Positions 10,307 to 22,789 are shown, counted from the stretch's first letter. The stretch: DNA of 64,000 nt from Adiantum capillus-veneris (GCA_014529385.2 CM043944.1:75325884-75389883), one strand, 5' to 3'. Made by a program: numbers and translations. The notes: generated from the letters alone by a model not told the origin.

Positions 10307-13300
10307 TTGGCAGATATGGCATCTTCTCAAAGTGAGACTCTTTACAACATAAAGAAGCTGGATGGCACAAACTTTCCATTCTGGAAGAAGCAGATTTGGC
10401 AGGTTTTGGTGCAGAAAAAACAAGTGAAGCCACTGAAGCTCAAAGGGGAGAGACCAGAAGGTATGGCTGAAGATGAGTGGGAAGAGCTTGACGAGTTAGC
10501 TTGTTCCACACTCATGCTGACACTGACAGAAAATGTTTACTTCAACGTAGCAGAAGAGACTACTGCGTATGGCGTATGGCAAAAGCTATGTGGTATGTAC
10601 GAGAAACAAAGTGCTGCTTCTCAGATTTATTGGCTCAAGAAATTGGTGGATTTGAAGATGAAGGAAGGGACAGCCATGTCAAATCATCTGAATGAATTTC
10701 ACACAATTTTCAGCCAGTTAACAGCATAGGAGATAGTCTTTCCAGATTCAGTGAAGGCTATGTTTCTCTTAATCACTTTGCCAGACAGTTGGGATACTTT
10801 TCGTACAGCGTTAAGCAATTCTGTCGCGCCAGAAGGTCTTACAAGTGCCAATGTAGAAGGCAGCTTGCTCACAGAGGAAGTGAACAGGAAGAACATTGAC
10901 AAAGGCAAAGGCAATAGTTCTTTGGTCGTTCGAGGGAGACAACAGTTTAAAGAGAAGAAGGGTAAGAAGGCACAAAACCGAAGTAAGTCTCGTGATTCGA
11001 AGTCAAAGGATGACATAGAATGCTACCATTGTGGCAAGAAGGGTCACATGAAGCGAGACTGTACGAAGTGGAAACAAGAAAAAGGAAAAACAAAGAGTTC
11101 TGAGCAAGATGAAAAGAAAAGTTCGGTGAAGATTGAAGAGGTGAATGTCACAAGATCTGGTTCAGACAGTGATTCTGGTATAGCAGCTGGTGACATCTTC
11201 CTTACAAGCAATCTTGATTCTGTTTTCTTGACTGCAGAGGATGGACATGCTATGAGTGATTGGATTATCGACTCAGGGGTATCTTTACATGTTTCTCCGC
11301 ACAAAGAGTGGTTTACATCATATGTGGCTACTAAAGATTATGTCAGACTTGGCAATGAGCAGGTTTGTGACATACTTGGAGTGGGAGATGTGCAGTTGAA
11401 GTTTCAGAATGGCTCTTCTTTATGGCTCAAGAATGTCAGACATGTTCCAGCAATCCGAAAGAGCTTGATTAGTACAGGGAAGTTGGATGAGGCGGGTTAT
11501 GTGACAGTTTTTGGGAACAGCGCTTGGAAGATCTCCAAAGGTTCCATGACTGTAGCACATGGCAGCAAGTCAGGAACTCTGTACACTTTACATGTTTCAG
11601 AGGTTAAAAACCATGTAATTAATGTGATTGAGCAGCCAAGTGTGTCACTGTGGCATCGTAGGTTGGGACATATGTCAAAGAGAGGAATGGAAATACTTTC
11701 TCATTATGGTTATTTGCCTGGCTTTTCATTTTAAGATTTCGAGTTTTGTGAGCATTGTGTTTATGGTAAGCAAACACAGGAACCGCACAGATCAAAGAGG
11801 AATCGTAGGGACGAACGGTTAGCTCTTGTACACAGTGATCTATGCGGACCAATGCCTAGTTTGTCACTAGGGGGAGCAGCGTACTTTTGTACATTCATAG
11901 ATGACTATTCTCGCAAAGTATGGGTTTACTTCTTGAAGCACAAGGATGAGGTGCTCAAGGTCTTTAAGACATTCTTGCAGCTGGTGGAGAATCAGAGTGG
12001 TCAGAAGCTGAAGTGCTTGAGAACTGACAATGGTGGAGAGTACGTTTCCAAAGCTTTTCAAGACTTTTGTGAAGCAAAAGGGATTAAGCGGGAACTTACT
12101 GCACCATATAATCCTTCACAGAATGGGGTTGCAGAACGTATGAATAGGACCATACAAGAGAAGGTCAGAAGCATGTTGTCAAATGCTGAGTTGCCTGATG
12201 GATTTTGGGCGGAAGCAGTGGCTACAGCAGTCCATTTGATCAACAGGTCTCCTAGTAGGGTTCTGGATAAGAGTGCAGTGGCCGAGATGCTATGGACAAG
12301 CAAGGCACCTTCGTATAAGCATCTCAGAGTCTTTGGTTGTGAAGCTTATAGCCATATTCCTAAGGAGTTCAGAAATAAGTTAGAACCAAAGAGCAAGAAG
12401 TGTATATTTCTTGGCTACGGAGAATCGGGCGAGATGGGTTACCAGCTTTGGGATCCTGAGTCCAGAAAGCTTATTCGTAGCAATGATGTGCATTTCAATG
12501 AAGCCAAGTTTCACGCTAAGCCAGAGAAGACAGAGGAGATCAGAAGAGTTGTCTTCAGGGAAGATGGACCTAGTGCTAGCACATCAAGAGAGCATGGTCA
12601 GGCTCAGGAACAGTCTATAGTGGCTAGAGAGGCAGAATCAGTTGTGGTGAGACGTTATGAGCGTGTCTCCAAACCACCTGATCGTTATGTGCCATCTCTA
12701 AATTATGTCATGCTCACAGATTGCGGAGAACCATCTTGTTACAAGGAAGCATTACAAGTGGTTGACTCGAAAAAATGGCAGTTGGCCATGCTGTCAGAGA
12801 TGACAGCTCTGCATAAAAACCAGACATGGAAGTTGGTTAAATTACCACAGGGCAAAAAGGCTCTACCTTGTAAATGGGTTTACAAGTATAAGATCACCGC
12901 TCATGATAGTCAGCCAAAGTACAAAGCAAGGCTTGTTGCCAAGGGCTTTAAGCAAGAACAAGGCATTGACTTTGATGAAGTCTTCTCTCCAGTGGTCAAG
13001 ATGACTACATTGAGATGCTTTCTTGCATTGGTTGCTATATTGGATTTGGTGTTGCACCAAATGGATGTCAAGACAGCGTTCTTGCATGGTGATTTAGATG
13101 TGGAAATTTACATGCAGCAGCCAGAAGGGTTTGTTGAGAAAGGCATGGAACATTTGGTATGCCAGTTGTTAAAGAGTCTTTATGGCTTAAAACAATCACC
13201 GAGGGCATGGTACCATAAGTTCCACCAGTTTATGCTTTCTCAAGGCTACAAACGTAGTGAGTTTGATCACTGTCTATATACAAAGAAGGCTAAGGATGGC

Positions 13301-14281
13301 AGTTGGCTGATCCTTATTTTGTATGTGGATGACATGTTGATTGCTGGTAAACCCTTGGAAGAAATTTCAGCTTTGAAGTCAAAGATGGCAAAATCGTTTG
13401 ACATGAAAGACATGGGTGAGGCAAGTCATATACTTGGTATGCGCATTGAGAGAGACAGATCAAAGAAGTTGATTTGGTTATGTCAAACAGAGTATATTGA
13501 CAAGGTTTTGCAACGTTTCAATATGGAGAAGGGAAAGACATTGAGTGTTCCATTGCCACCATATATGAAACTTAGCAAACAAGATTGTCCTGTGTCTGAG
13601 GAAGAAAAGGCTGAAATGGATAAGATTCCATATGCGTCTGCAGTGGGTAGTTTGATGTATGCAATGATTGCTACACGTCCGGATATTGCATTTGCAGTGG
13701 GAGTGGTTAGCAGATATATGTCAAATCCCGGCAAGAAACATTGGGAGGCAGTGAAAGGTATCATGAGATACTTAAAACATACAAAGAGTGTGCGCATATG
13801 CTATGGTAGTCAGGATTTGAGTGTCAGAGGATACACTGACTCAGATTATGCAGGAGACTTGGATAAGAGGAGATCTACATCAGGCTATGTCTTTACATTG
13901 GCTGGAGGTGCCACATCATGGCGATCTCGATTACAAGATTGTGTTACGCAGTCTACTACAGAAGCTGAGTATGTTGCAGCAAATGAGGCATGCAAAGAAG
14001 CTATTTGGCTTGGTAGATTGGTTGCAGACTTGGGAATCAAAGTAGATATGCCAGAGTTATATTGTGATAGTCAAAGTGTTATACAATTGGCAAAGAATCC
14101 AGTGTTCCATTCGAAGACTAAGCATATTGATGTCAAATATCACTTCATTAGGGAAGTACTTGAAGACAAGCAGATACAACTGCTGAAGATCCACACCAAG
14201 GACAATCCTGCTGATCTACTCACAAAGGGACTTCCAGGAGAGGGCTTTGTGCATTGTCGTGAGTTATTGGGCATTGGATAG
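10307..14281 (+). pseudogene. Copia-1 gag-pol polyprotein with two nonsense codons
   Basis: One frame of about 1324 codons is broken only by TAG at 10727-10729 and TAA at 11732-11734; no frameshift is needed. Domains in order: Gag; CCHC knuckle CYHCGKKGHMKRDC (11021-11062); aspartic protease WIIDSGVS (DSG at 11270-11278); integrase with a zinc-binding start (LWHRRLGHMS), catalytic regions DDYSRKVW, LRTDNGGEY and NGVAERMNR; RT with MDVKTAFLHGDL and YVDD at 13322-13333; RNase H with GYTDSDYAGD and TEAEYVAA. Length and order match Tnt1-like Copia polyproteins. Both stops could come from C-to-T change at glutamine codons. The element could not make a full polyprotein without readthrough. Confidence 0.95.
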
Positions 14282-14354
14282 ATGACAGCCATGTAAATCT
14301 TTGTATATTTATGTTCATAGATTTACAGTTACTTAAAGTGCCACATTGGACTTT

Positions 14355-14365
14355 AAGTGGGAGGT
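14355..14365 (+). other. Copia-1 polypurine tract
   Basis: AAGTGGGAGGT directly precedes the 3' LTR start at 14366 and is the expected primer for plus-strand DNA synthesis. Confidence 0.75.
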
Positions 14366-14583
14366 TGTTGGGATTAAAGCCCAAGTGGCCTCTTATGCGG
14401 ATATGGCCGGCCGCCCGCTTAACTCACTTACCTCTAACTCTTTGTATATACTCACATATACTTTGTGAATACTAAGTTAATTGGGAGATAACCCTTCTAA
14501 CAGTTCTCTGCGTACTGTACTGTGTAAGCTCACTGTGTGTGTGTGTGTGAGAGAGTCGACCCACGCTCCGCTCCGCGACTTCA
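14366..14583 (+). repeat. Copia-1 3' LTR
   Basis: 218 bp, aligned end to end with 9033-9250. The differences are mostly transitions. Confidence 0.95.
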
Positions 14584-14588
14584 AAAGG

Positions 14589-14657
14589 AACCCTTGAGCA
14601 TAGTTCGGAGCACTCATCTTGAACAAAGTTCAACACTCACTTCCGCTGCACCGTACA
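14589..14657 (+). repeat. LARD-A 3' LTR, terminal part
   Basis: Continues the LARD LTR after Copia-1 and matches the ends of the C LTRs, including GTTCGGAGCACTCATCTTGA and the GCTGCACC...TACA terminus at 14657. Confidence 0.85.
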
Positions 14658-15014
14658 AATAATGGGATCACATTGGGCAGTTCACCTGAGATGCCAAAAC
14701 TCTAAGAATTTTGCTGGTCTTTGAATCCTTTTCTCAGGCTGTTGCTGGTCTTTTTTGCTGGGTACTGGATTCTATTCTCTTAACCTAGTTCTATTTGGGT
14801 ATGGTGTACTGGTTAGGAAGATTAATTTTTGAACTTTCTTAAACACCACTTGCTGGTTTTAGACTTATAGTACTGGGTATTTTTATTTCTATAGTGAATG
14901 GTCTGGCAGGGTCCACTATATGGTAGTGTTTATTGTAACAGGTTGGAGATAAACTTGGCTAATCCTAGGTGATCTTGGCTTTGTTCATTGTCTTGTTGGC
15001 TTGGTGTGCTAACT
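14658..15014. other. Host sequence between LARD-A and LARD-C
   Basis: About 360 bp with no supported gene. T-rich and intron-like in composition. It continues on the far side of LARD-C at 37065. Confidence 0.6.
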
Positions 15015-15019
15015 TTGGT

Positions 15020-15074
15020 TGTCACGTGCACATCTAACCCTATGTGTACGTGGATAAGCTACTTCATGACATGG
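15020..15074 (+). repeat. LARD-C 5' LTR, first 55 bp
   Basis: Starts TGTCACGTGCAC, keeping the CACGTG core of the family's terminal palindrome. It ends with CATGG, the TSD of LARD-B, and the LTR resumes at 24581. Confidence 0.85.
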
Positions 15075-16205
15075 TGTTAGGTGCAGCGGAATGAATGTTG
15101 TATTTTCTCAAGATTAGTGATCTTTATTGCTCAAGGTTCCTTTTAGTTCTTTATGGAAAGAGAGAGCTTTCTGTCTTGTAGAGTGTTGTGGTCACGAACA
15201 AAGTGAGTGGATATTGTGCGTGCAAGTGAATGAGACTGAGAGAAGGAGAGAGAAGAGATACGACACCGAGAGTTTGTAAAACCCTCCTCCGAAGGCCCCA
15301 CTCTCGTCGGCGAGAGTGGTCTATTCTTTGATTGCACAAAGGTGTACAATGTGTATGCAATGGACTATGCAACTTGGTCTATGCCGATGACGACGACGAC
15401 GACGACAACGATGACGACGACGATGGCTGAAATCTGAGATCTTCTAATCGCTGAATTTCGGGACTGTTTCGGTGGCTGAAAATGACTGTTTTGGCTGTGT
15501 TTTCTTGGCTGAAAAATGAGGTTTCTTAGGGCTGAAAATTGATGGTCTTTACGGGCTGAATCTGCTACACTTTCGGTGAATAATGCCGGTCTTAATTTGC
15601 TGCTGAAATCCAAAAACGCCAGGGGCTGAAATTGGTCCTTCTGTCGCTGGGGTTCTGCAAATGCAAAAACGCTAGGCTGATCTGCTGTGTCGTGATGACG
15701 CCGGGGCTGATCTGCTGTGCACAAATCGCCAAGGCTGATCTGATGCAAAAATGCTAGGTCTTCTGTGGAGAAAACGCCAGAGTAGTCGCGGGGATTGGTC
15801 TTGCTGAGAAGTTGCCTGTTGAGCAAGGTGCTCCTGCTGCCTCTTCTGTCATTTAGTGCTAACTTGGGTTTGCTTATATAGAAATTTAGCAAAATTGCCC
15901 TATCTACTTTTGTTGGAAAGTCACTTAAAAATAATAAGTGAAAATTCCAATAGAAAGGAAAATAGGCTAAATGCATTGGAAAATTTCCCTAACTGATGCT
16001 AATGGATTCTGATGGGAATTCCGATGATCATGCTGTGTGCAACCGGATGATATGCAGCTATGCTAAGTGATTGGGCATGCACGGTCTACGAATAGACTCA
16101 CAAAAGTGCTAGATCACTGCTAATCTAGACTTGATTGAACCGACTGAATCCTGCTGTGGTGTAGCTTGTCCACGGACACATAGGGTTGGGATGTGTCACG
16201 TGACA
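15075..16205 (-). repeat. LARD-B 3' LTR
   Basis: On the minus strand it begins TGTCACGTGACA (16205-16194) and ends with CACCTAACA (15075). It contains a (GAC)n tract at 15386-15424 and several AACGCTAGG-type motifs (complement of CCTAGCGTT). Confidence 0.9.
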
Positions 16206-16217
16206 TCCCCTCCTTTT
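16206..16217 (-). other. LARD-B polypurine tract
   Basis: On the minus strand AAAAGGAGGGGA directly precedes the LTR start, identical to the copy in LARD-A. Confidence 0.8.
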
Positions 16218-17714
16218 CAAAGTGAGGTACTGGTACCGAACTGTATGGCGTCGAGGGAGATCGCCAACAGCATCCGGAATCTTGGAAGGGACTCTTCGTC
16301 GGCCCACTCTGATGTGTGGGTCGTGCCGTACTTGAACTTCATAAAGGTCTGCAACGCTTGCTTCTTTGGGCTGCGCCGAAAGCGACTGAAAGTCTTTTGA
16401 ATCTCCTTTCTTGCTTCAACTTCGTCTAGAGTCCTGCTTCTGTCGTCTTCAAGAATCTCCATGGCTGAAAATTGCTGAAACAATCTCCAACACAAAACCA
16501 TGAACATACCTATTCCATGTAAAGTGAAGGAAAAAAATCTTGTCTTCGCTAAAGACTGTGTATGCAATGTAGATGAACATAGAGATGGAGTGACAACCCG
16601 TTCTTCAAACACATGCAAACAATGCGGTCGAATCTTTTCTGTGTGATCGAAATCAATCAACTGTGCTCGATGATCATACTATCATGTGCTCTTTCGGAAA
16701 CTGTGTCATGCCAAGGAAGAGACATGGAATGTGACTTCCTGACATACAAACTTTTCAACTTTTCATGAACAATCCGCATACATTGGTGCTCATCCATGAG
16801 AGAAACGTGCTCAACATACAATATGTCATGCCTAGGAAAAGGGATCACATAACGATGCTGACTAAAATACAGGAAACCTTCACGAATGAAACACTCGAAC
16901 AATGCGTGCGTATCAATCATGGGAACACATAATACTTCCTGTGATGGTTCTTTGGACCAAGGCTTGAGAGCCAAGATCGGTTCGTCTTGAATGATCGAAT
17001 CGTCCTGTGGGGGTTCTTTAGACCTTGACTCGAAAGCCAAGATCGGATCTTCGTGATTGATCGAATCTGCGAGGTTAGTTTCGCTAGGAAAAGCATCCAC
17101 TAACACATCAGTCTTGTGAACAATCACATCTTGATTATGCAAATCATCATACTTGTCATTGTCATCCAAATCATTGGCATCCAAATCATCATGCAAATCA
17201 TTGTCATTCAAATCATCATGCTTAGCAATATCATTCAAATCATCATCATGCTTCATACAATCATGCAAATCCTGTGTATCATGCTTTGGAGAAGAATAGA
17301 TTGAGAGAGTCTCCTTTTCCCTATCTTGTTGAATCTGTGCCTGTATTTTAGAAAAGAGTCGTAACATCTCTTGCCTTATTTCTTTGTTCTCGCGATCAAA
17401 CTTGGCTTGCATTTCTTTGTTCTCGCGATCAAATTCTGCTTCTCTTGCTTTGGCTTCCAAGCGAGCTTGCTCTCTCTCACGCGCTATGGTTGCCATTCCT
17501 TCTTTGTATTCATGATCTATGGCTGCCCTTCGTTCTTCGTAAGCCTTTCTTTCTGCTTCTCTTTCTTGGTCTAACTCCTCCATAGGAATCGTGCAATCTT
17601 TGTCGTAGATGGGGAAGGGTCGGAAAAACCTCCTGGTGAGGAAAATTCTTCTTCGCCTCTCTCATGCTCATCACTTTCAAGCGAAGTATCCAATCCGCTT
17701 CGAGTGATGATCAT
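16217..17714 (-). pseudogene. LARD family protein, nearly full length (copy B)
   Basis: The likely start is the ATG at 17714, matching copy C at 26244. A short Pro/Ser-rich start loses frame by one base near 17590. A 308-codon frame then begins at 17583. It shows a charged coiled coil with repeated FDRENKE blocks, an acidic His/Asp/Asn-rich tract (about residues 105-150) and paired SKEPPQ-type repeats. A conserved region with HALFECFIREGFLYFSQ and HSMSLPWHDTV follows. A deletion of about 25 bp near 16660 shifts frame into the C-terminal part, which ends AISLDAIQFGTSTSL beside the polypurine tract. No CCHC knuckle, protease or polymerase motif is seen. A Gag-like structural role is one guess; I do not recognise the family. 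Confidence 0.75.
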
Positions 17715-17856
17715 CCTGCAATCGTGGTTCTTGTGGGTTCGTGTGGTCTTGGGTTCTTAAGTTCATGAGGAACTTGGGTTCTTGGGGATCTTGGGTTCTT
17801 AAGTTCACGAGGAACATGAGTTCTTGAGGTTCTTGAGTCTTGAGGGTCTTGGGTTC

Positions 17857-18083
17857 TGTTGGAATTAGGGTTGCAGAGAAACACACACAGCTTGGAGAAG
17901 ACGAAGGAAGCTCAAGGCACACAATAGAGAGTATGTTACTTAGTGTGCAATGGAAAGATAGATAGCCCTAGAGTGATGGGCGTATATACAATGCACGGGG
18001 GAAAAAACCTCCTAAAGAGGGAAAAAATGCCCCGGCGGTCCTAGTGTGTTCACACACATCACTACCACATGTATATGGTAACA
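17857..18083 (-). repeat. Copia-2 3' LTR
   Basis: 227 bp, reading TGTTACC...TTCCAACA on the minus strand. Confidence 0.95.
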
Positions 18084-18097
18084 AATCCCCCCTGGAG
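18084..18097 (-). other. Copia-2 polypurine tract
   Basis: Minus-strand CCAGGGGGGATTTG adjoins the 3' LTR. Confidence 0.7.
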
Positions 18098-18158
18098 TGA
18101 TGCGGTGAACGAGAGCTGGCACATGAGTAAAGGGAAGTGCCATGCCCTGAGGACGGGA

Positions 18159-21100
18159 TCAGTCCACAAAGGGGAGTAAGCCCAAAGCTTTGCGGAAAGC
18201 TTCAAGCTTCTCACGAGACAATGCCTTTGTGAAAAGATCTGCAAGGTTGTCCTGTGTTGGCACATAAGCCAAGCTGATCTCTCCTGCTGAGAGCCTCTCC
18301 CTGACATAGTGGTAATGCACCTCAATGTGCTTTGTGCGAGCATGAAAAACTGGGTTCCTCGCAACTGCCAATGCGCTCTGACTGTCAGTGTAGATAGTGT
18401 TGGCAGTGTCCTGTCCAACACCCAAGTCAGCCATAAGGCGTCTGAGCCATACACACTCAACCGTAGCTGTGAAGACTGCCCTGTACTCAGCCTCACAACT
18501 CGAAGTGGCCACAGTAGGTTGCTTCTTGCTCAACCATGATATACATGAACTGCCAAGCATGAAACAAAAACCACTTGTGGACACTCGCGTGTCAAAACAA
18601 CCAGCCCAATTTGAGTCCGAAAAAGCATGTAAGTCTGGCGGCAATGATCCCCCCTTGGGATAAAACAAGCCAAGATGTAAAGTGCCACTAAGGTAGCGGA
18701 AAATCCTCTTGACAGCCTGCCAATGCTTAGACCCTGGGCTATGCATAAATCTGCTGACCTGCGAGACTGCAAACTGAATATGTGGCCTCGTGTTGCATAC
18801 ATAAATGAGGCAGCCAACAGCAGTTTGGTAAAGAGTGACATCAGCAGGATCGCCAGCATCATGTAGACTCAACTTCAAACCTGTTTCCATGGGAGTGGCA
18901 ATAGGTTTGCAATCCTCAAGTCCAAACTTACATAGCAATGTCTCTATGTAACTTTTCTGACACAAGGCAATACCACCATCACACTACTTAAACTGTATAC
19001 CCAAGTAATGATGCAACAACCCCAAATCTTTTATCTTGAAAGTAGCATTCAAATCAGCCTTAAATTCAGCAATATGTCTCTTATTTGGTCTAGTGATCAG
19101 CAAATCATCAACATAAAGAACCACAATGAGAAATACATCATCCTCACGCTTTACATACTCTGTGCTTTTTGTTGGACTGTTACGAAAGCCTCGTTTAACC
19201 AAATGAGTGTTAGCTTTCTCATACCAAGCACGAGGAGATTGCTTCAACCCATACAAAGCCTTTTTACATTTGCACACTTTGTCTTCTTGTCCTTTTATGA
19301 CAAAACCGCGAGGCTGCGTTACATAAACTTCCTCAAATATGTCACCATTCAAGAAAGCAGTAACAATGTCTGATTGATGTACATCCCAACCAAAATGAGC
19401 TGCCAATGCACATAGAAAACGCACAGTAGTCATACGACAAGTGGGAGCAAAAGTCTCTTCATAATCTATGCCTTTTTGTTGTGCATAACCCTTTGCAACA
19501 AGTCGAGCCTTATGGCGATCGATCTCACCATCCGGCTTGCGTTTCAACTTGTAAACCCACTTCGTACCAATGGCCTTTTTGCCAGGAGGCAAATCACATA
19601 AAGTCCATGTGTCATTCTCCATAAGTGCATCATATTCTGATTTCATGGCAGCAATCCAATTTTTTGAATTCTGTGCTTCATCAAAAGACAGAGGCTCCTC
19701 AACATCATGTAAACTAGACACAGCCAAAGCATAACAATCTGATGCATAAGATGCATGGCGAGAGCCTGAACGAGTACGACTAGATAAAGGTGCATCCAAT
19801 TTACTGTCACGCAAAGTGTGCACCAGCCATTTTGGCATACCTCTAGCTTGCTCATTTTCAGCCCTTTCCTCATCAAGTACATCATGTACATCTGCATCAG
19901 TAATAGGCTGTTCTAAAACATTTTCAGAAACCCCCATAGGCTGTACATTTGCCTCATTGGAACTTACATTCATATTTCCACCACTGAAAAGAGGCAACAA
20001 AGTGTCATAAATGTCCTGTGAGCTTACATTACTGTCTCTAGTACATGACAGCAAGGGCTGAACAGAGTCTTCCACAAACACTACATCCCGTGAAACCAGA
20101 ATACGTTTTGTTTGCGGATGATACAACCTGTAACCTTTGCTTTCAGCACTATAACCAACAAAAATACATTTGACAGCCTTATCATCCAATTTTCTGCGCT
20201 GCACTTGTGGCACCAAAGCATATGCCAAACAGCCAAAAACACGCATGTGCTCAATAGAAGGTTTTCTATCATGCCATGCTTCATATGGAGTAATAGACTG
20301 CAAAGCTTTCGTAGGACACCTGTTAAGTACATAAGTGGCACACATGATGGCCTCAAGCCAAAAAGAATGCGGCAAAGCTTGACTTTTGACCATACATCAT
20401 GCCATTTCCGTTAGTGACTTGTTTTTCCTCTCAGCAACACCATTTTGCTGAGGTGTATAAGGCATTGTACATTGGTGTTTTATCCCACGACTAGCCAGAA
20501 ATGCATTAAATTCATGAGACATATACTCCCCCCCTCGATCGGAACGGAGGGTGTCCATAGTACATTTTGAGACATTTTCAGCCATAGCCAAAAATTGTTT
20601 GAAGCACATAAAAACTTCGGACTTCGCTTTAAGCGGAAATACCCATGCATGCCTGGAGTAATCATCAATGAAAGTCACGAAGTACAGGTAATTGCCCAAG
20701 GACGGAGTTTGCATGGGCCCACAAACATCACTATGCACAAGCTGCAACCTGCATGTGGCCCTAACTGAACCATCCTTTGGAAACTTAGAACGCTGCATTT
20801 TACCAAGAATACAGCCTTCACAAACATGTTTGACAGGTGCTTCAAGAGGCGGCAAAGAAGCAACCATATCAGATTTCTGCAAACGCAGCAAACTGGCAAA
20901 ATTCAGATGACCAAAACGTGCATGCCAAAGTTTTGCATCTGAAATAGCCCTTGAATCTGCAACAGCATTTGCAAAATTTTGTCCACACTTGTCATACAAA
21001 GTGAGCTTATACAGCCCACGGCACAAAAGCCCAGATGCAACAATTTCATCACCAAAACTGAGATCATGAACTGTACATCTGTCATCCACAAATTTGACTA

Positions 21101-22445
21101 CAAGTCCAAGTCTAGCAAGTGCGGATACAGACAAGAGATTCTTCTTGATCCCAGGTACATAAAGTGCATCAACAAGTGTGAAGGAACTGCCATTAGCAGC
21201 AGTGAGCACAATCTTTCCAACTCCCTGAACTGGATAAGAGGCGTTGTTGGCACAAGTGACTGAATTCCCATGAGGGATAGACTCGAGAGAGGTAAACAAT
21301 TCACGATGTGAGGTAATGTGCTTTGTAGCACCACTGTCGAAATACCACACATGTGAATCTGCAGCAACTGACAAGCATGCATCATGGACAGCAGGATTGT
21401 AAGTGCACTCTGCGCTAAAAGCCCATTCTGCATCAACATCAGCATCACAATCTCCTTTCACAGAAAACTCAACAATGGCTGCATTTGTAGTGGAACCAAC
21501 ATTTGCAGTGGAACCACCCTCTTTCTTCTTAGCCTCTTTGGCCTTCAACTTAGGATACGACTTGATCAAGTGATCATTAGCTTTACAATAATGGCAACGC
21601 ATCTTCTTTTTGCCCTTATCACCAGAATTGCCAGACGAATTGTTGCCAGCAGAAGCATTAGGAACAGAATTTTTGCCACTCGCAGCAGAACCATAAGAAG
21701 TGGCTGCATTACTGTTACCACCCTTTCTTTGAGAAGCAATAAAAGCCTGTTCAACTGCACGCTGCCTAGTCCTGTTTTTTCTAGAAAGTGACTCTTGCAA
21801 CAGCAATGTGCATAATGCATCAAACTTGACAACTTCAGGATTTCCTTGGGTCATGAGTCTCCAAGTACTAGCAAAAGTCTGGTAGGAATCTGGTAAGGCA
21901 TCAAGAACAGTCTGCACAAGGGAATTGTCCGAAATGACTTCACGTGCAGAAATGAGTTGCTCATTGATATCCTTGACACTAGCAAGGAAAGTGTCCATAT
22001 CATCTTCCTCATGCATAATCTTCGACTCCAGCTCTTTACGCAGCAAAGCAATTTTAGCCTCATTGCGGCTTGCATAAAGACCTGCTAGAATATCCCAAGC
22101 CTGTTTTGCAGATTTTGCTGAACGGATGTGAGGAATAATGGTGCGCTTCACAGACAACGCAATCAATGCATGAGCCTGCGCATCCTTAACATCCCAATGA
22201 GCTTGTTCTGTCGTAGGCAAAACAACTCTAACAACTGCAATCCTTGCAGCAAGACCTGCAACATCCTCAACATCGCCTACATCTTCAGAACCAGGACGTA
22301 CATCAATGCCCTGCACAATGTTCCAGACACCTTTTGATACAAGAACATGTTGCATCATATAAGCCCACATAGGGTAGTTGTCCCCATCCAACCTGTCCTC
22401 AGCAGCAAACATCTTGAACACATCTGTGTTGTTGTTGTCAGCCAT
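18159..22445 (-). pseudogene. Copia-2 gag-pol polyprotein with two nonsense codons
   Basis: A single frame of about 1429 codons starts at the ATG at 22445 (MADNNNTDVF) and ends at 18159. It is broken by TGA at 20399-20397 and TAG at 18986-18984, both explainable by C-to-T at CGA and CAG. Gag carries CHYCKANDHLIKSY, where the last zinc-binding Cys is Tyr. Protease WYFDSGATKHI is intact. Integrase shows LWHARFGHLN, DDYSRHAW, LRSDRGGEY and NGVAERKN. RT shows HQSDIVTAFLNGD and YVDD; RNase H shows AFSDSNWAGC and CEAEYRA. An upstream ATG at 22505 would add 20 unconserved residues. The element probably needed help in trans to insert. Confidence 0.95.
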
Positions 22446-22789
22446 GGTAAATGCTGCACCTGATGTGAAAACTGCCCGAAAATAGGAGAAATGGAGCGGG
22501 AACAACTTGTGCTATATAGCACAAACCGTAGAAGACTATAAGGCACCTGTTATGCAGAAAACGGCACTGACAGAAAATCTGCACAAAATGACGAAATAGC
22601 CTGTGCAGTACTGCCCGTAGTGGAAACGGAGGCCGAAATGAGCCCAAATCAAAATTCTGAGCAGACCAAGCTCTTCCATCTTTCCCAAAATATTTGTCGA
22701 CCTGCGAACGCTCGCCAAAGCTCACTGAAATCGGAGAAAGTGAGCAGGCGTGTGCTGGAGCAGCTGGCGACTAAGCTCGGGAGGACGTG

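Larger units (their letters stand above)
9033..14583 (+). mobile_element. Copia-1: complete Ty1/Copia LTR retrotransposon, degenerate
   Basis: This 5.55-kb element has 218-bp LTRs at 9033-9250 and 14366-14583, starting TGTTGGG and ending GACTTCA, with a 5-bp TSD AAAGG (9028-9032 and 14584-14588). The LTRs differ at about 8 of 218 sites by eye, so it is the older of the two Copia copies. PBS, polypurine tract and one gag-pol frame in the order gag, protease, integrase, RT, RNase H define the Copia class. Two nonsense codons break the polyprotein. Confidence 0.95.
7140..14657 (+). mobile_element. LARD-A: 5'-truncated non-autonomous LTR element interrupted by Copia-1
   Basis: A internal sequence (7140-7908) and 3' LTR (7909-9032 plus 14589-14657) align with the corresponding parts of LARD-B and LARD-C. 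The polypurine tract AAAAGGAGGGGA at 7897-7908 precedes the LTR start TGTCACGTGACA. Copia-1 lies inside the LTR about 70 bp from its end. No 5' LTR was found. AATAATGG occurs at 7049-7056 and again directly after the 3' LTR at 14658-14665, which may be the original TSD (AATAA) plus neighbouring bases. That would imply that the 5' LTR and half of the internal region were lost after insertion. Confidence 0.8.

Noticed and set aside
15365-15976. 203-codon minus-strand frame as a gene
   Set aside because: It is LTR sequence of LARD-B; the equivalent frame in the other LTR is interrupted and its composition follows the motif array and the GAC tract.
19008-19373. Plus-strand frame of 121 codons
   Set aside because: It is antisense to the Copia-2 RT, whose motifs are clear on the other strand.
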